Part shown: piece by piece, positions 19,180-28,393 of the stretch
Layout: each line of letters begins with the position of its first letter
Numbering within the stretch: position 1 is the first letter of the stretch
The notes under the pieces: model-generated
The model's input: only the letters and a program-made list of their open reading frames with translations
What the model was told of the DNA's origin: nothing
Databases searched by the model: none
Position numbers and translations under genes: made by a program
From: DASXMT01 sp963803065
GTDB taxonomy: Bacteria > Actinomycetota > Acidimicrobiia > Acidimicrobiales > RAAP-2
Length of the DNA stretch: 64,000 nucleotides
Direction of reading: 5' to 3'
Assembly: GCA_963803065.1 (NCBI GenBank)
Contig: CAWDKW010000013.1
Coordinates: forward strand, 62,001-126,000

Positions 19180-20131
19180 CGGACTGGGCAAGGGGCTGGG
19201 CGCGTTGATACCGACCGAGGTCGTGGGAGACAGATCGTCGGCTCTCCGAGAGGTCCCCATCGGCAGTATCAAGCCGAACCCACTGCAGCCCCGCTCGCAC
19301 TTCGACGAGGAGACCATGGCCTCGCTGGCCTCTTCGATCAAGGAGCTCGGCGTGCTGCAACCCGTGTTGGTACGACAGAGCGGGGACGGCGGGGTGGAGG
19401 AGTTCGAGCTCATCGCCGGCGAGCGCAGGTGGAGGGCGGCTCGACGGGCCGGGCTCCAGACGATCCCCGTGCTGATCCAGGTCACCGACGGGGCGCACAG
19501 CCTGGAGCAGGCACTGGTGGAGAACCTCCATCGCCAGGACCTGAACGTCTTGGAGGAGGCGTCGGCCTATCAACAGTTCATCGAGGAGTTCGACTACACC
19601 CACGACGAGGTCGCCACCCGGGTCGGGAAGAGCCGGACCGCGGTCACCAATACCCTTCGGTTGCTGCAATTGCCCTCCGGTGTCCAGCGGCTCCTGGCCG
19701 AAGGCCAGATCAGTCCCGGACACGCCCGGGCTCTCCTGGGTACTCCCGATCGCGGGTATCAGGAGGCGCTGGCCAAGTCGATCGTGGCGGAGGGGCTGAC
19801 GGTGCGAGCGGTCGAGGAGGCCGTCCGAGCCCGGTCGAAGCCCGACGAGCCCGAACCCGAGCCCGAACTGTCCGTGGTCGAGGACTACGACCACGCCGAT
19901 TCGCCAGCTCCGACGACCGATGCTGTACCTCCGGCCCCCGCCCCGCCCCGCCGCCTCCCGCCGCCGGGCCTGCTGGAGCTGGAGGAGTTGCTGTCGAGCC
20001 ACCTCAATACCCGAGTCAAGGTCGACATGAGCAGCAAACGGGGGAAGGTCGTGGTCGACTTCGCTACCCTCGAGGACCTCGAGCGAATCTATAAGTTGAT
20101 GGTTGGTGAGCTCTTGTCGACGACCGAGTAG
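19166..20131 (+). CDS. parB: Chromosome partitioning protein ParB
   Basis: 321 residues, GTG start inside the parA end. The N-terminal ParA-contacting peptide is RRSGLGKGLGALIP. The CTP-binding fold includes PIGSIKPNPLQPR, ELIAGERRWRAAR and LVENLHRQDLNVLEEA; the helix-turn-helix reading parS is TRVGKSRTAVTNTLRLL. The C-terminal dimerisation part follows a Pro-rich linker and ends KVVVDFATLEDLERIYKLM. It loads on the two parS sites upstream. Confidence 0.97.
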   Translation: MARRSGLGKGLGALIPTEVVGDRSSALREVPIGSIKPNPLQPRSHFDEETMASLASSIKELGVLQPVLVRQSGDGGVEEFELIAGERRWRAARRAGLQTIPVLIQVTDGAHSLEQALVENLHRQDLNVLEEASAYQQFIEEFDYTHDEVATRVGKSRTAVTNTLRLLQLPSGVQRLLAEGQISPGHARALLGTPDRGYQEALAKSIVAEGLTVRAVEEAVRARSKPDEPEPEPELSVVEDYDHADSPAPTTDAVPPAPAPPRRLPPPGLLELEELLSSHLNTRVKVDMSSKRGKVVVDFATLEDLERIYKLMVGELLSTTE

Positions 20132-20170
20132 CAGAATAGCCGCGCTGCGTGGGGGCTCTTTACATAACTC

Positions 20171-20195
20171 GTGGATCATCCTGTTGGATGACCAC
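20171..20195 (+). terminator. Hairpin 1 in the parB-cwlM convergent gap
   Basis: GTGGATCATCC-TGTT-GGATGACCAC folds into a 10-bp stem with one bulged A and a 4-nt loop, 40 bp after the parB stop. No T run follows, so termination is likely but not certain. Confidence 0.5.
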
Positions 20196-20237
20196 GCCAC
20201 GTAGTTCAGCATATCTAAAGCGTCACTAGAGCTTCTT

Positions 20238-20265
20238 CCACAACCTGTGCATGAGGTTGTGGATT
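20238..20265. terminator. Hairpin 2 (bidirectional terminator candidate, contains DnaA-box-like TTGTGGATT)
   Basis: CCACAACCT and AGGTTGTGG form a perfect 9-bp stem with a 7-nt loop, followed by ATTT on the plus strand. It sits between the convergent parB and cwlM genes. The right arm overlaps TTGTGGATT (20257-20265), the complement of a DnaA-box-like AATCCACAA. Confidence 0.55.
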
Positions 20266-20316
20266 TCGGGCGGAGGGCACATCTCTCGTGGAGATCGATA
20301 CTCTAGCCCCCATGGC

Positions 20317-21312
20317 TCAGTCCCAGGCCGAATCGGCCCACCCGCTGAGTGCCGCCACCACGGCGCGAGCGAGATCGGCTGTCTGCTCGACGAGCACAGC
20401 CGCCGGGCCGATCTCACAGATCACCGCCGGCATCCGGGTTTCGCGCAGCAGGGGAACGGACATCCCCCGGCAACCGCCGTCAGCGATGTCCAGTTCGGAA
20501 GGCAGTCGATCCTGCAGGAGCTCGGCCAAGCGCCGCCCTCCGGGGGACTGGTAGCGAAACCCCGCGTAGTACGACGAGGAACACGACCGCTCGCCGGCTG
20601 CCAGCCGGAGCCCGAGGTAGACCTCGGCCCCCCCGGCGTTGGCCTCGGAGGCTTGCACCGAGCCGTCGGGGTGGTGATGGGTGCTCACGTGGGCCCCGTT
20701 CGACACCAACAGGCGCCTGAGCGCTCCCACCGCGGCGTCGAGGCCTCCCTCTTCGCCGACGGCGATCCGGCGACCGCTGAGGGTGCGCGGTGCTTGGCGT
20801 AGGCGCTCGCGATCCCGGACCTCGGTGACCAGTTCCTCTGACCCTAGATGCCGGGACCCGAAGCGAATGAGCTCACGGACGGTGGCCGCGCCCGCGATCC
20901 CGTCCACCGGCACCCCGGCGTTTCGCTGGAACTCGCCCAGCGCGGCAGAGGTCAGGTCCCCGAAGATCCCGTCGACCCGACCCGTGTCGAACCCCAGAGC
21001 ACTGAGACGTTGCTGCAGCTCGGCGACATCGTCACCCCGCAACATCGGCGTCCGGCGGTAGAGGAAACGGTCGCCGATGCGCCGGCCGGCTTCGACCAGT
21101 GCCGACCAGGTCTGCACGCCGCAGACCCCGTCGATCCGCAGACCCCGTCGGTGCTGGAAGGCCTCCAGCGCGGCCCGGGTTCCGTCCCCGAACTTGCCCT
21201 CCGGGTCGATGGCACACGAGAAACCGAGGGTCGTCAACCGGAACTGGACATCGGCCACCGCCGCGCCTGAGTCGCCGCAGCGGAGGGGGAGCAAAGGAAC
21301 ATCGCTGCTCAC
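20317..21312 (-). CDS. cwlM: CwlM-like cytoplasmic amidase homologue (two peptidoglycan-binding domains plus degenerate Amidase_3)
   Basis: 331 residues, GTG start, no signal peptide. Two PG_binding_1 repeats (GDSGAAVADVQFRLTTLGF, residues 12-75; GDDVAELQQRLSALGF, 92-150) precede an N-acetylmuramoyl-L-alanine amidase-like domain (about 178-331). The usual VIDPGHGG first zinc-His motif reads IAVGEEGG, and the usual S-I-H-A-D second His motif reads LGLRLAAG; only the late VICEIGPA glutamate remains. Mycobacterial CwlM is a cytoplasmic amidase homologue that regulates peptidoglycan precursor synthesis (MurA activation). Same gene neighbourhood (trxB-trxA-cwlM next to parB), so a regulatory rather than enzymatic role is inferred. 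Confidence 0.86.
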   Translation of the reverse strand: MSSDVPLLPLRCGDSGAAVADVQFRLTTLGFSCAIDPEGKFGDGTRAALEAFQHRRGLRIDGVCGVQTWSALVEAGRRIGDRFLYRRTPMLRGDDVAELQQRLSALGFDTGRVDGIFGDLTSAALGEFQRNAGVPVDGIAGAATVRELIRFGSRHLGSEELVTEVRDRERLRQAPRTLSGRRIAVGEEGGLDAAVGALRRLLVSNGAHVSTHHHPDGSVQASEANAGGAEVYLGLRLAAGERSCSSSYYAGFRYQSPGGRRLAELLQDRLPSELDIADGGCRGMSVPLLRETRMPAVICEIGPAAVLVEQTADLARAVVAALSGWADSAWD

Positions 21313-21349
21313 CCCTGCCCTCCGCGCGCCGCCACCGGCGCCGAACGGC

Positions 21350-21676
21350 TTACAGGTGGGCGGAGAGCTCTTGGAGCAGCTGTCCCTTGCCCTTGGCGCC
21401 CACGATCCGGGCCGCCGGCTCCCCGTCCTTGAACAGGATGAGGGTGGGGATGCTCATGACGTCGAACCGCCTGGTCACGTCGAGATTGTCGTCGATGTTC
21501 AGCTTGGCCACCTGCAACTTGCCCGCCTGCTCGTTGGCGATTTCCTCCAAGACGGGGGCGATCATCTTGCACGGGCCACACCATTCGGCCCAGAAGTCCA
21601 CGAGGACCGGAACGTCGGCGGCTTTGACATGCTCATCAAAGCTAGCGTCGCTCAACGTCGTGATTGTCTGGCTCAT
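21350..21676 (-). CDS. trxA: Thioredoxin
   Basis: 108 residues with the active site WAEWCGPCKMIAP and the cis-Pro segment SIPTLILFKDGE. It reduces cytoplasmic disulfides and is recycled by the thioredoxin reductase encoded 127 bp upstream. Typical size. A GGAGG lies just before the ATG. Downstream cwlM follows after 37 bp, so they may share a transcript. Confidence 0.97.
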   Translation of the reverse strand: MSQTITTLSDASFDEHVKAADVPVLVDFWAEWCGPCKMIAPVLEEIANEQAGKLQVAKLNIDDNLDVTRRFDVMSIPTLILFKDGEPAARIVGAKGKGQLLQELSAHL

Positions 21677-21803
21677 GATCTGAAGTCCTCCTGGCCCTGG
21701 TGGCCGTCTCGTGCGCCCAGCTCAGCGCAGGTATGTGTAACCGCTCTCCGACGGATGTCATTCCCGAAGGGCCTGGGCGGACCCGACGGGTCGGGTCGTC
21801 GGA

Positions 21804-22769
21804 TCAGTGTGAGCCGGCCAGCCCGTCGAGCCAGCGCTCCACGTCGATAGCCGCCATGCACCCGGACCCGGCCGCGGTGATGGCTTGCCGGTACTCGTGG
21901 TCCTGGACGTCCCCGCAGGCGAACACCCCTTCGACGTTGGTCTGCGTGCCTCCGAAGGTGCGGATGTAGCCGTTCTCCTCGAGCTCGAGCTGTCCCTTGA
22001 ACAGCGAGGTGTTGGGTTCGTGCCCGATGGCGACGAACAGTCCCGCTACCTCGAGGTTCGATTTCTCGTCCGTGTTGGTGTCACGAAGGACGAGGGACTG
22101 CACGGTGGAGTCGCCGATGACGTCGGTGACGACCGTGTTCCAGCGGAAGTTGATCTTCGGATTGGCGAAGGCGCGCTGTTGCATGACCTTCGAGGCCCGA
22201 AGTTCGCCCCGCCGATGGATCAGGGTCACGGCCTTGGCGAACCGGGTCAGAAAAAGCGCCTCTTCGAGGGCCGAGTCCCCTCCACCGACCACGGCGATGT
22301 CCCGCTCGCGGAAGAAGAACCCGTCGCAGGTGGCGCAGGTTGACACCCCGTAACCGATGAGACGCTCCTCGTTGGGCAGGTTGAGCATCAACGAACGTGC
22401 CCCGGTGGCCACGATCAGGGCCTGCGCCGTGTAGGCCGGTTCGGCGGCATCGGGATCGTCGGTCCAGAGGCCGAACGGGCGGGAGGAAAGGTCGACCTTG
22501 GACACTTTTGCCGTCACGTACTCGGCCCCGAAGCGAGCCGCCTGGTCCCGGAACGTCTGCATGAGCTCAGGCCCCATGATGCCGTTCACGAACCCGGGGA
22601 AGTTCTCCACCTCGGTGGTGAGCATCAACTGCCCACCAGGCTGGTCGCTGGTGGACGACGGCTCGCCCTCGATGACCAGGGGCGTGAGCTGGGCGCGGGC
22701 CGCGTAGATGGCCGCGGTCAGCCCGGCCGGGCCCGAGCCCACGATGATGACCTGCCGTGCTTCTGTCAT
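21804..22769 (-). CDS. trxB: Thioredoxin-disulfide reductase
   Basis: 321 residues from the ATG at 22769, which overlaps the stop of the upstream membrane gene by 4 bp. FAD motif VIIVGSGPAGLTAAIYAARA, redox-active CATCDGFFF, NADPH motif VVGGGDSALEEALFL and C-terminal FACGDVQDHEYRQAITAAGSGCMAAI are present in order. It passes electrons from NADPH to thioredoxin. Confidence 0.97.
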   Translation of the reverse strand: MTEARQVIIVGSGPAGLTAAIYAARAQLTPLVIEGEPSSTSDQPGGQLMLTTEVENFPGFVNGIMGPELMQTFRDQAARFGAEYVTAKVSKVDLSSRPFGLWTDDPDAAEPAYTAQALIVATGARSLMLNLPNEERLIGYGVSTCATCDGFFFRERDIAVVGGGDSALEEALFLTRFAKAVTLIHRRGELRASKVMQQRAFANPKINFRWNTVVTDVIGDSTVQSLVLRDTNTDEKSNLEVAGLFVAIGHEPNTSLFKGQLELEENGYIRTFGGTQTNVEGVFACGDVQDHEYRQAITAAGSGCMAAIDVERWLDGLAGSH

Positions 22770-23128
22770 TGTCGGGCGGCACCGGCTTTCGGCGCCCGGG
22801 TCGTCCGCTGCGTCCAGGCCACCACGCCGATGAGGACGAACACTCCCCCGACGAGAAGGTCGGCTGCCCACACCCGCCCGTCGAATGCATACACGGTCAG
22901 GAGCCGGATGAGAGCGATCGAGGCGAGGACCACCGTGACCAGGGCAGCGACGAACACGAGGATGCCGAAGACGATGACGCGGGCGACCAGGGACAATGGA
23001 CGGACTGTCTTGTCCCGGAGTAGTGAGACCAAGGTGTCGACCGCATCGGTGGCGCGGGCCGGCCAGTCACCGGCACCCGGTGTCGTGGCGGCGGGGGGAT
23101 GGGCTGACCCGTCGGGCTGGGTTTCCAT
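22766..23128 (-). CDS. Small two-helix membrane protein
   Basis: 120 residues. A Pro/Ala-rich N terminus is followed by an amphipathic segment (AVDTLVSLLRDKTVRPL) and two membrane helices (VARVIVFGILVFVAALVTVVLASIALIRLL, about 47-77; AADLLVGGVFVLIGVVAW, about 88-106), ending basic. It resembles the actinobacterial phage-holin-superfamily/DUF1469-type small proteins, though I cannot assign a function. ATGA overlap with trxB suggests coupled translation. Confidence 0.75.
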   Translation of the reverse strand: METQPDGSAHPPAATTPGAGDWPARATDAVDTLVSLLRDKTVRPLSLVARVIVFGILVFVAALVTVVLASIALIRLLTVYAFDGRVWAADLLVGGVFVLIGVVAWTQRTTRAPKAGAARQ

Positions 23129-23213
23129 GACCGTGAGGATAGTCGGAAGCCGTGCTCGACCTGCTTGGATGGACCGGTGGGGCCCGGCGGACCCGCTCGG
23201 TAGAACCGGCGGG

Positions 23214-24056
23214 TCAGGCCAGGGTCACGACACAGACGCCGATCGTGCCCGGGCCGGTGTGGGTCCCCACCACCGGCCCCAGGTTGACCACCTCGAGCGG
23301 GTACTTGGCATCCACCTCGGCCAGCAGCCCGAGGAGGTCGTCGAGGTCGGTGGCCGCCCCGTTGCAGAGGGCCACCCGTTCGACCCCTCCCATCCCGTGG
23401 ACCTTGTCGGCCAGGTACTTGAGCTGGCGCGACCGGGTCCGCTGTTTCGACTCCTCCTCCACCACGCCGTCGACCACCTGCACGACCGGCTTGATGGAGA
23501 GCAGCGAACCCAGCAGGGCCCGAGCCCCACCGATCCGGCCGCCCTTCTCCAGGTGCTCGAGGGTGTCGATGGCCCCGAAGACCTGGGTGCGCTCGATCAG
23601 CCCCTGGACCACGGCCACCACCTCGTCGAGCGAGGCGCCCCCGGCGGCCGACTCGGCGGCGGCGAGGGCCATCAACCCCTGGCCCATGGTGACCGAGCGC
23701 GAGTCGATGACCCGCACCGGCACCTGGTCGGAGACGGCGTCGGCCGCCGCTTGGGCCGCCTGGTACGTGGCCGACAGAGCCCCGGACAAGTCGATGCACA
23801 CGACGCCGTCGTAGCCGTCGCGGGCGGCGGCCGCGAAGGCCTCCTGGAAGGCGCCGGGGGAGGGCGCGGAGGTCTCAGGCAGCACGTCGCTCGACTTGCA
23901 ACGGCGCCAGAACTCATCGGGGGAGAGCGTCGCCCCGTCCACGAACTCCTCCGACCCGAAACGGATCGACAGAGGCACGATGACGATTCCCCGTTCCTCG
24001 GCGAGTGCCGGTGTCAGATCACCGGCGCTATCGGTCACCACCCGAACCCGGGCCAT
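23214..24056 (-). CDS. DegV family fatty-acid-binding protein
   Basis: 280 residues from the ATG at 24056; the frame continues upstream but into murJ. Family motifs: VRVVTDSAGDLTPALAEERGI at the start, PETSAPSPGAFQEAF, IDLSGALSATYQAA and EHLEKGGRIGGARALLGSLLSIKPV. DegV/FakB proteins hold a fatty acid for phosphorylation by FakA in many Gram-positives; no FakA partner is seen here. Its start lies 29 bp inside the 3' end of murJ. Confidence 0.92.
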   Translation of the reverse strand: MARVRVVTDSAGDLTPALAEERGIVIVPLSIRFGSEEFVDGATLSPDEFWRRCKSSDVLPETSAPSPGAFQEAFAAAARDGYDGVVCIDLSGALSATYQAAQAAADAVSDQVPVRVIDSRSVTMGQGLMALAAAESAAGGASLDEVVAVVQGLIERTQVFGAIDTLEHLEKGGRIGGARALLGSLLSIKPVVQVVDGVVEEESKQRTRSRQLKYLADKVHGMGGVERVALCNGAATDLDDLLGLLAEVDAKYPLEVVNLGPVVGTHTGPGTIGVCVVTLA

Positions 24057-25932
24057 TGGAATCCTCCTCCCCCGGCTCCGACGGGCGGACCGGCCGCAGC
24101 CGCCAGTTCGTCGGGACAACCGTCTCCTGGTCGAGTCTGCCATGGAACGTCGGCGTCGGCCGCGGCATACCACGACTCGACGACCGAGTCCCGACAACTG
24201 TCCTGGCCCGGCCCGGTGGTCTCGACGGGGCGACCCGGGTCCCTCCGTTGGGGACGCCGGCGCCGCCGGGGCGCGGGCCGCGCCGGTCGGGCCTGTGCCG
24301 GGCGGCCCGGGCGGCGAGGAAGGCCGCCGTCCCGGCGTAGGCGAGCAGTCCGACGGTGACGGCCAGCACGACCCGGAACAGCACGCCGAAGCCGGTCTGG
24401 GCGCTCGACACATTGACGGCCAACACGGTCACCACGGCCATGACGGCCGAGGCGCCGAGCACCCGCTTCAGCGGCTGGGTGACCTGGTCGCCCCCGAAGC
24501 CGCCCAGGCGGCCGCGCAGGACCCCGATGGCGAGCACGGCGGCGACGCTGTAGGCGATCGAGAGGGACAGGGCGAGGCCGCGGACGCCGAGCGGGCCGAC
24601 CAAGGCCACGCCGACCACCACGTTGATCAGGTTCTCGACCGCGTAGAGGTAGAAGGCCGTCCGGGTGTCCTGCATCGATTGCAGCACCCGGGTCATGTAC
24701 AAGAAGACGCAGAACCCCGGCAGGCCCAGCGAGAACATGGCCAAGGTGGAACCGATGGAGTCGGCCCCGGCGAGCGAGGTGGACCCGTGGGCGAAGATCA
24801 GGTCGGAGAGGACATGGGAGAGGATGAGCATTCCGACGGTGGCCGGGATGATGATGGCCAGCATGCCTCGCAACCCGGTCGACATGCGGCGCCGGAACCC
24901 GTTGGCGTCACCGAGCGCCCAGCGCTCGGCCAGGGACGGGGCCACTGCGCTCATGATCGAGACGGCCACGATGCCGTAGGGCAGCTGGAAGAAGGTGTAG
25001 GCGTACGTGTAGGCCGATACCGCCCCCGTGGCGGGGTCCCCGTCGGCCAGGGCCAGGATGATCGTGAGGGCGAGCTGGTTGGCCAGGACCAGTGCGAACG
25101 TCCAGCCGGCAAGCCGCGTGATGGTGCGCATGGCCTCGTGCCCGGGGTCCCAGACGAACTTGATGTGCAGGTCGGCGCGCGCAAGGGACGGAAGCAACAA
25201 CAGGGCCTGGACGACCACGCCCAAGGTGGTGCCGAGACCCAGGATGGCCAGGAAGGTGGCGTGGCGGGCGATGGAGCTCATCGACAGGTTGCCCACCACG
25301 GCGTGGAACCACAGCAGTACCGCGATCACCACCAGGTTGTTGGCCACCGACACGAACATGGGCATGGCGAACTTGCGCCGAGCGTTGAGGAGCGCGGTGA
25401 ACAGGCTGATCAGCCCGTAGAAGGCCAGTTGGGGAACGAACCACTTCAACAGGGTGGTCGCCTCGGCCCGCTGCTCGGGCGCTTGGGGCGTGTGGTTGCC
25501 GACCGTGTAGATGTGGATGATCGCGGGGACGGCGAACCAGAAGATCACGCTGGCCACGGCGAGCACGGCGATGGTCATCGTCGTCACGGCGGAGATGGCC
25601 CGCCAGGCTTCGGGGCCCTTCCGGGTGGACAAGCGGTCGACGAAGACGGGGACGAAGGTGGCCGACAGCACCCCGCCCAGCACGATGTCATGGATCATGT
25701 TGGGGGTGTTGTTGGCCAGGTTGTAGCCGTCGGCGAACCACTGGACGCCCACCACGTAGACCAGGACGATCAGCTTGATCACCCCGGTCAGGCGGGACAG
25801 GGTGGTGCCCACCGCCATGCCGGCTGTGGCCCCGATGAGGCTCGAGCCCCGCCGGCGCGATGGTCCCTCCGGCGGGCCGCCGGCCCCGAGGGGCTCGTCG
25901 CCCGGGGCTGCTCCCGGCGCGAAGTCGGTCAT
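24028..25932 (-). CDS. murJ: Lipid II flippase MurJ (MviN family)
   Basis: 634 residues from the ATG at 25932 (ATGA overlap with the upstream DUF6049 gene). About 14 membrane helices starting with GATAGMAVGTTLSRLTGVIK; family features include ANNTPNMIHDIVLGGVLSATFVPVFVDRL, LNARRKFAMPMFVSVANNLVVI and TYAYTFFQLPYGIVAVSI. It flips lipid II for peptidoglycan synthesis. The last about 95 residues are Arg/Pro-rich and cytoplasmic; the long pseudokinase part of mycobacterial MviN is absent. The tail overlaps degV by 29 bp. Confidence 0.95.
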   Translation of the reverse strand: MTDFAPGAAPGDEPLGAGGPPEGPSRRRGSSLIGATAGMAVGTTLSRLTGVIKLIVLVYVVGVQWFADGYNLANNTPNMIHDIVLGGVLSATFVPVFVDRLSTRKGPEAWRAISAVTTMTIAVLAVASVIFWFAVPAIIHIYTVGNHTPQAPEQRAEATTLLKWFVPQLAFYGLISLFTALLNARRKFAMPMFVSVANNLVVIAVLLWFHAVVGNLSMSSIARHATFLAILGLGTTLGVVVQALLLLPSLARADLHIKFVWDPGHEAMRTITRLAGWTFALVLANQLALTIILALADGDPATGAVSAYTYAYTFFQLPYGIVAVSIMSAVAPSLAERWALGDANGFRRRMSTGLRGMLAIIIPATVGMLILSHVLSDLIFAHGSTSLAGADSIGSTLAMFSLGLPGFCVFLYMTRVLQSMQDTRTAFYLYAVENLINVVVGVALVGPLGVRGLALSLSIAYSVAAVLAIGVLRGRLGGFGGDQVTQPLKRVLGASAVMAVVTVLAVNVSSAQTGFGVLFRVVLAVTVGLLAYAGTAAFLAARAARHRPDRRGPRPGGAGVPNGGTRVAPSRPPGRARTVVGTRSSSRGMPRPTPTFHGRLDQETVVPTNWRLRPVRPSEPGEEDSNGPGSGGDR

Positions 25933-28352
25933 CGGGCCGGCATCCCGTCGGCCGGTTCGGCTCGACGTTGGGCCCGGCGGCGCACCGTCGTCCGCACCCA
26001 CCAGGCGGCAAGCACGGCGACGGCACCGAGGGACAGGGCTATCCCGACCACCGAGGTGGCCGTGGAGCGGACGGTGACCGCACCTCTGGTCAGGACCAGG
26101 CCGCCGGTGGGCGAGGTGAGGATGATCCCCACCTTGAACTCGCCCGAGGCGCGGGCCTGCACGGGCACGTAGTAGTTGTTGGTGCTCTTGGCCAGGGACA
26201 CCGGGAGCGAATGGTGGGCGGACCCCCCGGAGAAGGTCAGCTTGTCGCTGGTCAGCGTCAGGGTGCCCTGGACGGGGTATCCGGCGTTGGAGGCGATGGT
26301 GACGGGGATGCTCCCGTTCCGGGCGGTGAGGGTGAAGCTCTTGTCACCGGCCACGCTCAACTGGGCGAGCTGGGCCCCGATGGCCTGGCCTGTCCGTTGG
26401 ACCACTTTGGCCTGTTGCCCGGGCCGGAGGCTCTCGGACTGGCCGGCGAGGAGGAGCTCGCTGATCTGGAAGCGGACCTGTTGGGCCGATGGGGCGGCGG
26501 TGCCGAAGTTGGTGAGGCGGGTGCGCTGGGTGCTGATGGCAGTCACCGGCAGGCCGGACCCTCCGGCCCGGGGCGATGGGCTCAGCTTGCAACCCGCGGC
26601 CCGGCAGGCGACCGGTCCGGGGAGGGACTGGAACAGGCCGGACACGGTGACCGCCTGGACCACCGGGCTTTGGGCCAGCCCGGCGAGCACGGTCCTGACG
26701 AAGGCCGGGTCGGCCACCCAGTTGTTCGGGGGTACGGCCACCACGCCCCGCACGGCCTCGGTGTTCCCGCCTTCGAAGTAGACCTGGGCCAGCTCGGCCA
26801 GGAGCTGGTGGGCGGCGAGCACGGGGTCGCCCGGGTCGGCCGAGAACCGCGAGGAGAGGTCCGAGTCCGAGGCCAACGCGGTGAAGGGGGCGCCGTTCGG
26901 GGCGGTGAGGGTGAACGGCTCGGCCGTGGAGCCGCCGGACGAGGGCGACGGCGTCGAGGTGAGGTCGGACGACGGCAGCACCACCTGGTTGTACCCCTGG
27001 GTCTGGAGTTGCCCCACGGTGGCGTCGTCGATGCCGTCGTTGGTCACCCAGGTCCCGGCCGATCCGGGCACGCTCGCGGTCGGTACCGGGCGCCTCGACT
27101 CGAGCTGGCTGGCGGTGGCGGACCACCCGGCCTGGAGCTGGAGGGTCAGCTCACCGGTCAGCCCGGTGTCGACCAGCGCCGCCGCGTCGACGGGTACATA
27201 GGACGTCCACAGGAACTGGCGGCTGGCCTGGCCGCCCAGGTTGGCCGCCGCGGCCAGCGCCTTGACGGTGGATGGGTGGCCGAAGTTCTGCAGGGCCTGG
27301 AGGGTCTGGGGCGACGCAGCCAGTGTCACCGGGACCGTCGGGGCGCTGGCCACCGCGTCGACCACCGCGGCCAGGTTGTCGAGCGTCCCGGCCGACGGTC
27401 GAGCCAGCGCCTTGAGGGGATCGGTGGCCAGCACCGAGCTCGGGGGAGGGGTCGGCGTCGAGCCGAGCGGGGTCTGGATGGGCAGTTCCCAGGCGAAGTG
27501 GAGCCGCTTGGTGTCGGCTGGAGCGGTGGAGTACACCAGGTGGGTGGTGAGAGAGCCGATGACGGTCCCGCTCCTGGTGTCCACCAGCTGCAGTCGCACC
27601 GGGTAGACGCCGCCGTTGGCCACGTTGCAGTCGCGCAACGAGGCGACGAATCCCCCGAGGGGGGCGGCGGCCGACGACGACCCCGTCGACGTGCCGTCGG
27701 TCGTCACCGGGACGGGGACGTCCACGCCCCCGCCGAAGGCGGGGAGGAGCGAGTCCCAGGCCACCGGGTTGGACGTGGCGACCAGGGGTCTCCCGCTCGG
27801 GCCCGACCGGGTCAGCGTCTGGTCGAATCCCGACGGTGTCCCGAGGCACGGGTAGACGGCGATGTTCAGACCCAGGTGACTGGCTGCGGGCGTCCCGGGG
27901 CCGGCCGCGACCACGAGGTCGAAGGTGGGGTGGGCGGAGGTCACCCAACTGGTCTGGGACACCAGCCTCAGGGCGGGCTGGGCCGCGTCGGACGTCGCGC
28001 CCGCGGCTGCAGCTGCGGGCGCCGAGGCGGCACCGGCCGCGGGCGCCGAGGCGGCACCGGCCGCCACCGGGAGGCCCGACGCCGGACCGGCGACCGAGAC
28101 CACCCCGACGATCGCAGCAGCGGCGCCGATGGCGGTGGCCATCAGGCGGAAGAGCGAGCGTCGGGCACGGCGGGCCAGCCGTGGGGACCGGGCCGGGCGG
28201 CGGCGGGCGGGCGGCGACGAACCGCCCTCACGGGCGGCGGCCCTGCGGGCACCACTCGTTGCCGCCCCGGGGAACGGGGCGGGGCCGTTCCCAGGCCCAG
28301 GGCCTCGGGGTTGGCTGCCGTGCGGCAAAAGGCTGCCTCGTTCCCAGTTCAC
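25929..28352 (-). CDS. DUF6049 family envelope protein
   Basis: 807 residues if the GTG at 28352 is used; a later start is possible because the first 65 residues are Arg/Pro-rich. A membrane anchor or signal (LMATAIGAAAAIVGVVSVAG, about 70-90) is followed by two GAASAPAA repeats, a large extracellular part and a C-terminal helix (VVGIALSLGAVAVLAAWWV) with a basic cytoplasmic end. The place directly before murJ and divergent from pcnA is that of mycobacterial Rv3909, a DUF6049 protein of unknown function linked to the envelope. Function not assigned. Confidence 0.82.
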   Translation of the reverse strand: MNWERGSLLPHGSQPRGPGPGNGPAPFPGAATSGARRAAAREGGSSPPARRRPARSPRLARRARRSLFRLMATAIGAAAAIVGVVSVAGPASGLPVAAGAASAPAAGAASAPAAAAAGATSDAAQPALRLVSQTSWVTSAHPTFDLVVAAGPGTPAASHLGLNIAVYPCLGTPSGFDQTLTRSGPSGRPLVATSNPVAWDSLLPAFGGGVDVPVPVTTDGTSTGSSSAAAPLGGFVASLRDCNVANGGVYPVRLQLVDTRSGTVIGSLTTHLVYSTAPADTKRLHFAWELPIQTPLGSTPTPPPSSVLATDPLKALARPSAGTLDNLAAVVDAVASAPTVPVTLAASPQTLQALQNFGHPSTVKALAAAANLGGQASRQFLWTSYVPVDAAALVDTGLTGELTLQLQAGWSATASQLESRRPVPTASVPGSAGTWVTNDGIDDATVGQLQTQGYNQVVLPSSDLTSTPSPSSGGSTAEPFTLTAPNGAPFTALASDSDLSSRFSADPGDPVLAAHQLLAELAQVYFEGGNTEAVRGVVAVPPNNWVADPAFVRTVLAGLAQSPVVQAVTVSGLFQSLPGPVACRAAGCKLSPSPRAGGSGLPVTAISTQRTRLTNFGTAAPSAQQVRFQISELLLAGQSESLRPGQQAKVVQRTGQAIGAQLAQLSVAGDKSFTLTARNGSIPVTIASNAGYPVQGTLTLTSDKLTFSGGSAHHSLPVSLAKSTNNYYVPVQARASGEFKVGIILTSPTGGLVLTRGAVTVRSTATSVVGIALSLGAVAVLAAWWVRTTVRRRAQRRAEPADGMPAR

Positions 28353-28380
28353 CTCGCACGGCAGCCTACGCCAGCCGCAC

Positions 28381-28386
28381 TACCCT
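28381..28386 (+). promoter_or_regulatory. Candidate -10 element of pcnA (leaderless)
   Basis: TACCCT matches the TANNNT actinobacterial -10 pattern and ends 7 nt before the pcnA GTG, so transcription would begin at or next to the start codon. No clear -35 element and no ribosome site are seen. Confidence 0.4.
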
Positions 28387-28393
28387 CGGCGGC

